In this document: piece by piece, positions 25,105 through 34,634 of the stretch
Layout: each line of letters opens with the position of its first letter
How positions within the stretch are numbered: the first letter of the stretch is position 1
Assembly (NCBI GenBank): GCA_001804805.1
Contig: MHBH01000062.1
Span: 1 to 64,000, forward strand
DNA: 64,000 bases
Reading direction: 5' to 3'
DNA from: Lentisphaerae bacterium GWF2_49_21
Lineage (GTDB): Bacteria > Verrucomicrobiota > Lentisphaeria > Victivallales > GWF2-50-93
Made by a program: the position numbers and the translations under genes
The notes under the pieces: generated by a model
Databases searched by the model: none
Told to the model about the DNA's origin: nothing
What the model saw: the letters and a program-made list of their open reading frames with translations, nothing else

Positions 25105-26220
25105 GTGAAAAGGGAACTGTATCTTTTAACTGCATTGTTATTCTCTTTCTCCTCGTTCAACATTGTGAATGCCGAAGAAAAAGATTCGAAAAGAACTCCG
25201 GCCCCCAGGCTGAAATCGGAAACATTTTTCAAGCCCGATGAGGGCGCACCGGAGAAAACGAATACCGAGCCTCTGGCATTCCTCCCTGAAATTGTCGCCA
25301 AAATAGGGGATGAAAAGATAACAAAGGCTGACATCGAGGCCGAGTTCAAACCAATAATCTCTATGATGAAGGGAAATGGACAGTTAGACAGTATTCCTCC
25401 TGAAACCTGGAAGAAGGAAGTCATAGGCGGAATCAACGGCATGATCTCAACGAAGATGCTAACCAAGCTCGCGGAGGAAAACGGCTACAAGCCTGATATG
25501 GCAAGGACGGAAGAGGAATTCAAGAAAATGTCAGCCAAAATCCCTTCGGAACAACTTGCCGAGATGATGGCAAAACAGGGGATGACTGAGGAAACCGTTA
25601 AGAAAAGGATCGGAATCAGCCTCACAATCCAGAAATGGATCGAGGAAAAAGTAAGCAGCGACATAAAAATCTCCGATGCTGATGTCGAAAAATTCTACAA
25701 GGAAAACCAGGATCGTTTCAAGAGGCCCGAGTCTGTGCGCGCCTCCCATATCCTCATAACACCTGAAGAATTAGACGCTGATAAAGCCAAGTCCATGTCA
25801 GACGAGGAAAAGAAAAAAACAGCAGATGAACAGAAGCAGAAAGCCCTTAAAAAGGCCCAGGAAATACTTGCCAAGCTCAAGAACGGTGAAGATTTTGCGA
25901 AACTCGCATCTGAAAACAGCTCCTGCCCCAGCAAGGCAAATGGCGGCGATCTTGGGACATTTGCAAGAGGCAATATGGTCGCAGAATTCGAAAAGGCTGC
26001 GTTCTCCCTCAAGCCGGGCGATTTGAGCGATGTCGTTGAAAGCAAGTTTGGATACCACATAATCAAGGTTTCTGAAAAAAACAATGCCGAAACGGTTTCA
26101 CTGAGGGATGCGCAAATCTCCATCTCCGAAGACATGAAGAATATAAAGACTTCTGAGGTTGTTCGGAATCTGATTGAGGCCGAGAAGAAGAAGGAAAATG
26201 TCGAAATATTTGTTAATTGA
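25105..26220 (+). CDS. PrsA/SurA-like parvulin peptidyl-prolyl isomerase
   Basis: A 371-residue exported chaperone with a signal peptide (about 1-23), an N-terminal SurA-like helical domain and a complete PPIC/parvulin domain at about 210-330 with VRASHILI, SSCPSKANGGDLGTF and VVESKFGYHIIKV. It should act on outer-membrane or secreted proteins. The start is GTG 25105 with AAGGA 9 bp upstream. It is the second parvulin gene in this cluster and may support folding of exported cluster proteins. Confidence 0.92.
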   Translation: MKRELYLLTALLFSFSSFNIVNAEEKDSKRTPAPRLKSETFFKPDEGAPEKTNTEPLAFLPEIVAKIGDEKITKADIEAEFKPIISMMKGNGQLDSIPPETWKKEVIGGINGMISTKMLTKLAEENGYKPDMARTEEEFKKMSAKIPSEQLAEMMAKQGMTEETVKKRIGISLTIQKWIEEKVSSDIKISDADVEKFYKENQDRFKRPESVRASHILITPEELDADKAKSMSDEEKKKTADEQKQKALKKAQEILAKLKNGEDFAKLASENSSCPSKANGGDLGTFARGNMVAEFEKAAFSLKPGDLSDVVESKFGYHIIKVSEKNNAETVSLRDAQISISEDMKNIKTSEVVRNLIEAEKKKENVEIFVN

Positions 26221-26372
26221 CGCATTACGGGAATCTTATCAAACTCGACAATGATGTGCAACAGTCATCATAGAGAGGTATTGTACCGGATAAGAACAGG
26301 AAGAATATTGCGAATATAGATAGCCCCAATAGAAAGTTTAGGATGTATGTGTTTTTGTATTAGCGCAGCCGA

Positions 26373-28586
26373 ATGAAACAAATTATGAACACAAATGGAA
26401 AATTCAAGATCATAGGAATGGATTGCGTGGAGGAAGTCAACGCGCTCAGGGGAACGGTGGGCAAACTGGCCGGTGTCTCCAGCCTCGACTTCAACCTTAT
26501 TGATGGAACTATGACTGTCCAGTATGACGCCAGCTTAGTCGACAAGGACGCTATCAGGAACGCAATACAGGAGGCAGGACTGAAGGGCGAGTCTCTTGAT
26601 GAGAAGCAACCTGACGGAGTTGTCAAGGCATCTTGGTGGCAAATACGCGGACGAACAGTGATGTGCTGGAGTTCCGTTGCTTTGCTGAGCATGGGCTTTA
26701 TAACTCATGCTTTTCTGCATGGAGGCCTTATTCATGCGTTGATCAGCGGCGAGGGTATGGCGCGACACGGATTTCCTTTACCAGTCATACTCTTCTACGT
26801 AGCAGCGGTTGTGACCGGGGGTTGGTTTGTTTTTCCAAAGGCCTGGATGTCCTTGCTGCGATTTCGGGCGGACATGAATCTGCTGATGACTATTGCAGTA
26901 ATAGGCGCGATGATCATTGGCCAATGGTTTGAAGCTGGTACTGTGGCTTTTCTCTTTGCTCTGTCCCAACTGCTGGAATCGTGGAGCGTGAGCCGCGCCC
27001 GCAGAGCGATTCACGCTCTGGTAAGACTGTCACCTCCGATGGCGCGCTACATCTGCCCCCATCACGGGGACATCGAGGAAAAACCGGTCGGGGAAGTCCT
27101 CGTAGGCTCAACGGTCATAGTGCGCCCCGGCGAACGAATACCACTGGACGGAGTCGTTACCAAAGGCCGAACTGCAGTAAACCAGGCACCTATCACTGGT
27201 GAATCCATGTCGGTTGTCAAAAAGGAAGGGGATGAGCTGTTCGCCGGAACGATCAATGAGCATGGATCTATTGAGTTTAGAGTCACTAAGCCCGCCGCCG
27301 ACACCACGCTTGCGCGAATCATCCGCATGGTGGAAGAGTCACAGTCACGCCGCGCGCCGATCGAGCAATGGGTGGAGAAATTTGCACGCTATTATACGCC
27401 GGCCGTGATTGTTATAGCCATGCTGGTGGCTATCGTCCCACCCATGTTCGGGGGTGAATGGAACCGCTGGTTCTACGAGGCGCTGGTCATGCTGGTTATC
27501 GCCTGTCCCTGCGCACTTGTGATTTCAACACCAGTCAGCATTGTGGCGGCCCTCACTGCGGCATCCAAGGTAGGCGTGTTGATCAAGGGAGGTGCGTTCC
27601 TTGAGGCGGTTGGTCGTGTGCGCGTTTTTGCCTTGGACAAGACCGGCACTCTAACTACGGGACTCCCGGAGATACAGATGATCGTGCCTTTTAACGGCCA
27701 CACCCAAGACGAACTTCTTGCCCGTGCTGCAGCGCTGGAGACGCACAGCGAGCATCCGCTGGCAAAGGCTGTATTGAGAAAGGCCCATCATATGGGGAAG
27801 ATTACCCCATTGGTGGCTCATGACTTCCGTGCCCTCAAAGGCCGCGGTGCCGAAGCGATGATTGATGGTCGCCTTTTCTGGGTGGGAAGCCACCGGCTTT
27901 TGCATGAAAAAGGCATCGAGGAGTCAGAAGTCCACGAACATGCGCAACGTATGGAAGACGCAGGACATTCCGTTATTGCTGTGGGGAATGACCGACATGT
28001 CTGCGGGCTTATCAGCGTGGCCGATTCCATACGCCCCGAAGCGCCAGACCTGATCCGCCAGCTGAAGGTAGCGGGAATATTGCACGTAGTAATGCTGACA
28101 GGGGACAACCGAGGCACGGCGGAAGCGGTAGGCCATGCGATTGGCGGCATAGATGAAGTGCGTGCGGAACTGCTGCCCGAAGACAAGATGCAGGCGATTC
28201 AGGAGATCGCGCAGAAACACGGGTCTGTCGCAATGGTAGGTGATGGAATCAACGATGCACCGGCTCTTGCCACGGCCACCATCGGAATTGCGATGGGTGC
28301 CGCCGGAACCGATGCTGCGATTGAAACGGCTGACATTGCCCTCATGTCCGATGACCTGTCACATCTTCCCTGGTTGGTACAGCATGCGCGGCGTACCTTG
28401 TACATTATCCGGCAAAACATTATGTTTGCCTTGAGCGTGAAAGCCGGGTTCATGGTGCTGGCCTTGATGCAGATTGCAACACTGTGGATGGCTATTGCAG
28501 CCGACACGGGCGCATCCCTGCTGGTGATCTTCAACGCGCTACGCCTATTGAAAAGCAGTTGTAAGGAAAAGAATGAAGGATTATGA
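26373..28586 (+). CDS. P1B-type ATPase, Zn/Cd/Pb/Co export type (ZntA-like)
   Basis: A 737-residue heavy-metal pump. An N-terminal HMA-like domain (about 11-70) keeps GMDCVEEV but lacks the second cysteine of the CxxC site. Then come the usual membrane helices, the CPC motif at 378-380, the phosphorylated aspartate D422 in DKTGTLT, an HP-type motif SEHPLAK and GDGINDAP. This combination is typical of ZntA-type Zn(II)/Cd(II)/Pb(II) exporters. It follows the chaperone gene by 152 bp. It is the metal pump of the plus-strand SPFH cluster; a similar pump ends the minus-strand cluster. Confidence 0.93.
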   Translation: MKQIMNTNGKFKIIGMDCVEEVNALRGTVGKLAGVSSLDFNLIDGTMTVQYDASLVDKDAIRNAIQEAGLKGESLDEKQPDGVVKASWWQIRGRTVMCWSSVALLSMGFITHAFLHGGLIHALISGEGMARHGFPLPVILFYVAAVVTGGWFVFPKAWMSLLRFRADMNLLMTIAVIGAMIIGQWFEAGTVAFLFALSQLLESWSVSRARRAIHALVRLSPPMARYICPHHGDIEEKPVGEVLVGSTVIVRPGERIPLDGVVTKGRTAVNQAPITGESMSVVKKEGDELFAGTINEHGSIEFRVTKPAADTTLARIIRMVEESQSRRAPIEQWVEKFARYYTPAVIVIAMLVAIVPPMFGGEWNRWFYEALVMLVIACPCALVISTPVSIVAALTAASKVGVLIKGGAFLEAVGRVRVFALDKTGTLTTGLPEIQMIVPFNGHTQDELLARAAALETHSEHPLAKAVLRKAHHMGKITPLVAHDFRALKGRGAEAMIDGRLFWVGSHRLLHEKGIEESEVHEHAQRMEDAGHSVIAVGNDRHVCGLISVADSIRPEAPDLIRQLKVAGILHVVMLTGDNRGTAEAVGHAIGGIDEVRAELLPEDKMQAIQEIAQKHGSVAMVGDGINDAPALATATIGIAMGAAGTDAAIETADIALMSDDLSHLPWLVQHARRTLYIIRQNIMFALSVKAGFMVLALMQIATLWMAIAADTGASLLVIFNALRLLKSSCKEKNEGL

Positions 28587-28873
28587 ATATAGTATATATG
28601 AACGGGAGAGCCGGAGAAAGCAGGAAAGTAGCTTGAAGATGCCCTCAAGGCGAGGAAATTCGACGTGATTGGCGTCTGTATCTTCAAAGGGAAAAGGCAT
28701 CGATTTTGCCAATTCATGCCGTTATGACTGCAATCCACTAAAGGCCAAACAGGTGCTCGAAGACGGTATACGCTTTCCACGACGCTCCAGTGCCGGATTC
28801 CTCCTTAATTACAAAGGGGCAGGCGAAACTGACTCATTTGTAGAAAGAGTTTTAATACTCTAAATAAGGTTTA

Positions 28874-30238
28874 ATGTTTTTTATGAAACTCATATGTCTG
28901 ATATGTTGTTTGAGTGGTTTATTCGTATTGCCGTCTGCGAATTCAGCGGAGAAAGGCCCCCGTGAAACTCCAGTGGTAAAAGCAGTCTCAGAGGTCATGC
29001 CGTCCGTAGTCAATATTGGTACTGAACGGATTGTAAGCACGTCATTCTCTCCCTGGAGGGCGGATCCGTTCGAGGGACTCTTCCGCGATTATTTTACGGA
29101 GCAAGGAGAATCCAGGAACACTTCACTTGGCAGTGGCAGCATCATCGATTCCAACGGACTTGTACTGACTAATTCCCACGTTGTCCACAGGGCTTCCAAA
29201 ATAACAGTTACTCTGGAAAACGGTGCCCAGTACTTTGCAAAGGAAATCGCCAGCGATGATGTCAACGATCTTGCCCTAATCAAGATTGAAGGACTACCGG
29301 AATCTGCAAATCTCAAGATTATGAAGTTTGCCAGACCGGATGATCTCATGCTTGGTGAGACGGTTGTGGCACTGGGAAATCCATTCGGATTAGGCCACAG
29401 TATTTCACAGGGGATTCTCAGCGCGGTCAAAAGAAAGGCGGTCTATGAAGGGAACATTATTTTTTCAGACATATTGCAGACCGATGCTGCAATAAATCCG
29501 GGGAACAGCGGTGGTCCTCTTATAAATATCAATGCTGAAATGATAGGTGTTAATGTTGCGATTTTCAAGGAAGCCCAGGGAATTGGTTTTGCAATCCCCC
29601 TGAAACGTATTGAATGCGTATTGGCAAAATGGCTGATTCCTGAACGCTTTGGAGATGTTTCCCTAGGCATAATACCAGGAGAAAGAATGAATGAGAAGAC
29701 CGCTATGATTGAATTTTTTGTAGAGGAAATCATTCCTAACAGTCCGGCTTTTAAATCTGGTATGAAATCCGGAACTCAAATTACTGAATTCAACGGAAAA
29801 AGAATAGATAATCTTCTACAGTTGAGCAAAATACTCTACAAGGTCGGGGTTTCCGACTCCGTGTCTTTTAAAACAGCGGAAGGAAGGATTTATTCCTTTA
29901 AAGCGGAGAAAACAAAATTTGTTGATGGTGCTGAAATGGCAAAAGTACGCCTTGGCCTGGGACTGCAGGTGCTTAATACCCAGCTTGCCAAAGCACTTGA
30001 TTATCCCTTCGAGGGGGGGCTGATTATAAGCGATCTCCCAGCTGGGATTGAAAATGTTGAGAGGGGTGATATTATTGTCCGTATTGGCGATATTCCTGTC
30101 AATGCTATTGAAGATGTTTCCCGCGCCCTCCAAGGGAAACGCTATGGCGATGCAGTTCCCGCAATCTTTATTTCCGTAGTCAAGAAACACGATAGATATT
30201 TCCTAGTCAAAAAAGTTGCTACTCTAAAAGTGAAATAA
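28874..30238 (+). CDS. HtrA/DegP-like protease
   Basis: A 454-residue periplasmic serine protease with a signal peptide (about 1-24), a trypsin-like domain with triad H102 (TNSHVV), D132 (VNDLAL) and S212 (GNSGGPL), and two PDZ-like regions (about 245-325 and 340-440). This matches DegP/DegQ-type quality-control proteases. ATG 28874 is chosen, though ATG 28883 is close by. The 287 bp between it and the P-type ATPase show no convincing gene. Confidence 0.92.
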   Translation: MFFMKLICLICCLSGLFVLPSANSAEKGPRETPVVKAVSEVMPSVVNIGTERIVSTSFSPWRADPFEGLFRDYFTEQGESRNTSLGSGSIIDSNGLVLTNSHVVHRASKITVTLENGAQYFAKEIASDDVNDLALIKIEGLPESANLKIMKFARPDDLMLGETVVALGNPFGLGHSISQGILSAVKRKAVYEGNIIFSDILQTDAAINPGNSGGPLININAEMIGVNVAIFKEAQGIGFAIPLKRIECVLAKWLIPERFGDVSLGIIPGERMNEKTAMIEFFVEEIIPNSPAFKSGMKSGTQITEFNGKRIDNLLQLSKILYKVGVSDSVSFKTAEGRIYSFKAEKTKFVDGAEMAKVRLGLGLQVLNTQLAKALDYPFEGGLIISDLPAGIENVERGDIIVRIGDIPVNAIEDVSRALQGKRYGDAVPAIFISVVKKHDRYFLVKKVATLKVK

Positions 30239-30353
30239 GAGGGCATCTGAAAATTCATATTTGCGTGATTCTATATTCACTTTGCAGATAATTTGAGGCT
30301 GGTTTTGTCTAAAGATATTAAAGAGAATCCCTAAAACATGAGGAGATCCTCAC

Positions 30354-31535
30354 TTGCAGAATCCCATATCTGGAAAAGAATCTGTTATCAAGGCTGTCGG
30401 CCTTTCAAAGGAGTTCCGTGATTTCTGGAACCGTCCAAAGGCCAAGGCGGTGAATGATATCGACTTTGAAGTCTATGAGGGCGAGGTTCTTGGTCTTCTA
30501 GGTCCGAACGGATCTGGGAAATCAACTACCATTAAGATGCTTCTCGGCCTTCTCTATCCTACCGCCGGCTCGATCACCGTATTCGGGGAATCGCCGAGGA
30601 GCGTGCGCACAAAGATGAGGATAGGATATCTTCCCGAGGAGTCGTACCTCTACAAATATCTTACCGCAATGGAGACTTTGGATTTTTTCGGCGCGCTTTT
30701 CAATCTTTCGGCGTTGGAGCGCCGGAGCAGGAGCGAACAGCTTCTGGAAATGGTCGGTCTCAGCCATGTAAGGAACCGCCCGGTCGGCGAATTTTCAAAG
30801 GGAATGGCGCGCAGGATAGGACTTGCCCAGGCGATGATAAATGATCCGGACCTCCTTATACTCGATGAACCGACTTCCGGCCTTGACCCGATCGGCTGCA
30901 AGGAGATCAAGGACCTGATAACGTTCCTCCAGAAGCGCGGCAAGACCGTCATTGTGAGCAGTCATCTTCTCGGCGATGTCGAGGACATATGCAACAGGGT
31001 GTTGATACTTTATGGCGGAATAATCAGGGCTTCCGGTACGCTTGACGAGCTTCTCACGGTTTCAAGCTCGAGCCGCATAACGACTCCGCTGCTTGAACCG
31101 GGGATTACCGAAAGACTGGTGAAAATACTCAGGGACAGCCTCAAGGGTGAACAGTTTGTCATAGATCATCCGAGACGGTCGCTTGAAGATTTCTTCCTCG
31201 ATGTGGTCAACAAGGCGAGAAGCGAAAGCGTGAAGACCTATGGAGCAGAAGGCGGAGGCGAGATCGCCGGTTATCTCAAGGAGGAATCACGCGACGTCCT
31301 CAAGGATCTCATGTCCGGCCAGAAGGAGAAGGAACCTGAAATGCCCAGGATTGAAAAGGCGGAAGGGAAAGAGGATGATGGAGCGGCCAAGTCAAGGGAG
31401 ACGATTGACAAGCTTGTCACGCATGCAACCGAGGAGAAGAAGCAGATGCCCGAGCTCAAGCCGCCGGAGAACCGCGAAGAGGTCAACAAGAAGCTTTCCC
31501 ATCTCGTTTCCAAAAAAGATGGCAAGGACAGATAA
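30354..31535 (+). CDS. ABC-2 type exporter, ATP-binding protein with C-terminal extension
   Basis: A 393-residue ABC ATPase with Walker A GPNGSGKS (about 53-60), the signature FSKGMARR, Walker B LLILDEPTSG and H-loop SSHLL. After the roughly 300-residue ATPase it carries a charged extension of about 90 residues rich in Lys, Glu and Arg with no recognised domain. The start is TTG 30354, with AGGAG 8 bp upstream. It forms an operon with the permease and the TPR-like protein that follow. The substrate is unknown. Confidence 0.92.
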   Translation: MQNPISGKESVIKAVGLSKEFRDFWNRPKAKAVNDIDFEVYEGEVLGLLGPNGSGKSTTIKMLLGLLYPTAGSITVFGESPRSVRTKMRIGYLPEESYLYKYLTAMETLDFFGALFNLSALERRSRSEQLLEMVGLSHVRNRPVGEFSKGMARRIGLAQAMINDPDLLILDEPTSGLDPIGCKEIKDLITFLQKRGKTVIVSSHLLGDVEDICNRVLILYGGIIRASGTLDELLTVSSSSRITTPLLEPGITERLVKILRDSLKGEQFVIDHPRRSLEDFFLDVVNKARSESVKTYGAEGGGEIAGYLKEESRDVLKDLMSGQKEKEPEMPRIEKAEGKEDDGAAKSRETIDKLVTHATEEKKQMPELKPPENREEVNKKLSHLVSKKDGKDR

Positions 31536-31556
31536 ATCCACAACTGGTGCTGAACG

Positions 31557-33017
31557 ATGATTTCTTTATGGGCGATTATCAAGCTCACGTGCAGGGCTTC
31601 TATAAGATCGCACATCTTCCATCTGCTTCTTTTCGTGCTCCTGCTGGCAATCCTGATCCTTCCCAATACTGTTCTTGGCGACGGTACGGCTTCCGGTTTC
31701 ATCCAGGTTTCGCTGAAATACTGCCTCGGAGTGGTGGGATTCATACTTTCGCTTTCAACGATATGGGTGGGCTGTTTCGTCCTTTCCAATGATCTTGAAA
31801 GCTATCAGATACACATGGTCTTCACAAAGCCCATTTCGAGGATGAAGGTCTGGATCGGCAAATGGCTCGGAGTTGTACTCATCCACGGTATCCTGCTTCT
31901 TGTTTCTTCTGGAATTGTCTATGGCTTTATCCTCCTGCAGTTCTCCTGGAAGAATTTTACAAAGGAGGAGAAGACGAGAATAGAGAATGAAGTCCTTGTT
32001 GGAAGAAAGGTGTATCTTCCCGATCTTCCCGACATAGATGCCAAGGTCAAGGCCGAATTCCAGAAGAGGGTCGCCTATCTGAAGACGGTGCAGGCGGAGA
32101 ATTTCCAGAACCTGACCAATACGGAAAAAAGGACAATGCTTGGCGACCTCCGCAAGCAGATTGTGGCCCTGCACGGAGAAGTCAAGCCGGGCCCGTCTGG
32201 TTCGAGATACTGGAACTTCAAGGGACTGAACAAGAATATCAAGACCCCCCTCTATTTCAGGTATAGGATGTATGTTGGCAAGATTTCATCAAAGGACCAG
32301 AGGGAGGTGGATGGAATATGGAGCGTGAGGTTTCTTGTTCCTGAAGAAGACGTCAAGGGCAGGAAGCCCGGGGAGGAGATCGCTACAAAGGAAATATTTG
32401 TTCCAAAGTCACAATATCCGGAGAAGCAGATGTGCGGGGTCTTCCACGAGATCGCGCTTATGCCGGCTGTCATTGACAAGGATGGTACGGCCACTATTGT
32501 GTTCACGAATTTCGACAGGGAAAACAAGCCGGTGTATTTCCAGGCTGCCGACGGCCCGAAGCTCCTCATGAACGCGGGACCATTCTGGGAAAACTATCTG
32601 AGGGCTGTCTTCATGATTTTACTGAAGCTCCTGTTCCTTGCCGGACTTGCCTGTACGGCAGGAGGCCTCCTGTCAATGCCCATGGCCGTGTTCGTGGTAT
32701 TTTCATATCTTCTCGTAGGGATATGCGCATCGTATATTATAAACATAGAGTCGGAATTTGGCGACGTTCACGAGCTTGTTCAGTATGAGGCGTGGCATGA
32801 GACTGCCGCCAGAATTGTCAGCCGTTCGATATTATGGGGGATAATTCCGATGCAGAAATTCGAGGTCTCTGACATAGTAGCGAACGGAGAGCTGATTGAA
32901 CTGTCCTTCATGGGCAGGACCGTATTTGACTTTTTCATTTTGAGAGGGGTGCCTATATTCATAATAGGGGTATTGCTTTACAGAAGAAGGGAACTAGGGT
33001 TGATAATAAGAAAATGA
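31557..33017 (+). CDS. ABC-2 type permease with large periplasmic loop
   Basis: A 486-residue membrane protein. Hydrophobic segments cluster at about 8-130 and 350-480, and a large soluble domain (about 140-350) lies between them. This layout occurs in ABC-2 subfamily permeases linked to gliding or exopolysaccharide/gram-negative export, but I cannot assign a substrate. It starts 21 bp after the ATPase stop and its stop overlaps the next start by 4 bp (ATGA), so the proteins are coupled. Confidence 0.88.
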   Translation: MISLWAIIKLTCRASIRSHIFHLLLFVLLLAILILPNTVLGDGTASGFIQVSLKYCLGVVGFILSLSTIWVGCFVLSNDLESYQIHMVFTKPISRMKVWIGKWLGVVLIHGILLLVSSGIVYGFILLQFSWKNFTKEEKTRIENEVLVGRKVYLPDLPDIDAKVKAEFQKRVAYLKTVQAENFQNLTNTEKRTMLGDLRKQIVALHGEVKPGPSGSRYWNFKGLNKNIKTPLYFRYRMYVGKISSKDQREVDGIWSVRFLVPEEDVKGRKPGEEIATKEIFVPKSQYPEKQMCGVFHEIALMPAVIDKDGTATIVFTNFDRENKPVYFQAADGPKLLMNAGPFWENYLRAVFMILLKLLFLAGLACTAGGLLSMPMAVFVVFSYLLVGICASYIINIESEFGDVHELVQYEAWHETAARIVSRSILWGIIPMQKFEVSDIVANGELIELSFMGRTVFDFFILRGVPIFIIGVLLYRRRELGLIIRK

Positions 33018-34633
33018 CTTTTTTTAGAAAAATATTCCTGCCTGCAGCCGTTTTCCTGCTGATAACGGTGATCTTTGCCGTCGCCACGAATTATGTCCAG
33101 AGGCGGATAAATGCGATCAAGGTCACTGAAAAGCTGACCGACACGGATCCCGTGGACAATGCACCGCCCATAGTGGCGTTCACGACAGTGGCGCTTGGCA
33201 GTTTCAGGGGTATTGTGGCAGATCTGCTATGGCTCAGGACCATCTCTCTCCAGGACAAGGGCCAGTATTTTGAAATGGTCCAGCTTGCTTCATGGATCAC
33301 CAAGCTCCAGCCAAGGTTCACCGGAGCCACGGCCTACCTCGCCTGGAACATGGCGTACAATATATCCGTGACCTTCTCCTCTCCCGAGGACAGGTGGCGC
33401 TGGGTAAGGAGGGGGATAGAGCTTATAAGGGATGAGGCTCTCAACTATAATCCCTCGGATCCCGTGCTCTACAAGGAGCTCGGATGGATATACCAGCACA
33501 AGGTCGGCAACATCATGGATGACGCCAACCTATACTATAAGAACCAGATGGCCGTCGAACTCATGGATGCCTTCGACGGGCCGGAACCCGACTGGGAATA
33601 TCTTGTTGCGATGCCGGACAACGAAGAACAGTTCAAAAAACATTTCAACGAAAAGGCGCCTGTATGGAAGGCATTGAAGGATTCGGAAATAAATTCCCTA
33701 GACGCACTTGAAAAGGAATTCAGGAGCAGTGCCAGGCTTCCAGTGAAATTCGTCGAGAAGTTCAAGGATCCTGCGGAGATCAAGTTTGTTGAGAGCTATC
33801 TCAGGAAAAGACTTCTCAAGGCAAAGTTCAAGCTTGATCCTGTCAAGGTCGTCCAGATAAACAACAAGTATGGAAAGCTTGACTGGCGTCTGCCCGAGGC
33901 GCATGCCATCTACTGGGCGACGCTCGGTATCGAGCATCAGACCACCAGCGAGCCAGACGTCAGCTGCGAACGCATGATCTCCCAGTCGCTCGCTGACTCA
34001 TTCAAGGCTGGAAGGCTCCTTGTTTTTGACAAGAACAATTTCAAGAGCCTGATGCTTGCGCCGAACTTCAACATAGTCGATGCCGTCAAGAAGGAGTTTG
34101 AGGACGTCTATGAAAGGCAGAAGTCAAAGTCCTTTGTCGCGGCCAAGGAGAACTTCATGGTGGATGCAATAGTGAACCTCTATACTTTCGGGAAATACAA
34201 AAAGGCCGAGGAGTACCTTATGGTTCTCCGGAAGGAATTTTCGGGGAATCCGAGATATCTCAAGAACATTGATGAATTTGTACTCAAGGAATGGATTGAA
34301 GACGCCAAGGACGGCTCAATGAAGCAGGTCATGGGGCTTATCGACGGTATGCTGTACCAGAGCATGAACTTCCTTGCGTTTGGCGATGCTGATACCGCCG
34401 CGGGATTCGAGAAAAGGGCGCATGCCATATATATCTATTACGAGCAGTCCCAGAGCGGCAGCTTGAAAAGGGTCGGGCTTAAGCCATATATGGAAATTAA
34501 AATGAGCATAATTCAAAACTGCCTTTCAAACTTGCCCAAACCCGTCTCGGACAGCCTCCGCGCATCTCTTGAGGAGCAGAAGGTGCTCAACAAAGAAGAT
34601 AAGGGAACCCCGGCAAAAGATATTCCCTTGTAG
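33014..34633 (+). CDS. TPR-like protein associated with ABC exporter
   Basis: A 539-residue protein with one N-terminal membrane helix (about 7-27) and a mostly helical remainder with repeated 34-residue-like patterns consistent with TPR or solenoid repeats. The region around residues 60-170 (VADLLWLRT, WITKLQPRFTGATAYLAW) recurs in uncharacterised ABC-exporter-linked proteins. It is probably periplasmic or membrane-peripheral and may be a partner of the preceding permease. Its stop is one base from the convergent stop of the next gene. Confidence 0.8.
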   Translation: MTFFRKIFLPAAVFLLITVIFAVATNYVQRRINAIKVTEKLTDTDPVDNAPPIVAFTTVALGSFRGIVADLLWLRTISLQDKGQYFEMVQLASWITKLQPRFTGATAYLAWNMAYNISVTFSSPEDRWRWVRRGIELIRDEALNYNPSDPVLYKELGWIYQHKVGNIMDDANLYYKNQMAVELMDAFDGPEPDWEYLVAMPDNEEQFKKHFNEKAPVWKALKDSEINSLDALEKEFRSSARLPVKFVEKFKDPAEIKFVESYLRKRLLKAKFKLDPVKVVQINNKYGKLDWRLPEAHAIYWATLGIEHQTTSEPDVSCERMISQSLADSFKAGRLLVFDKNNFKSLMLAPNFNIVDAVKKEFEDVYERQKSKSFVAAKENFMVDAIVNLYTFGKYKKAEEYLMVLRKEFSGNPRYLKNIDEFVLKEWIEDAKDGSMKQVMGLIDGMLYQSMNFLAFGDADTAAGFEKRAHAIYIYYEQSQSGSLKRVGLKPYMEIKMSIIQNCLSNLPKPVSDSLRASLEEQKVLNKEDKGTPAKDIPL

Positions 34634-34634
34634 G

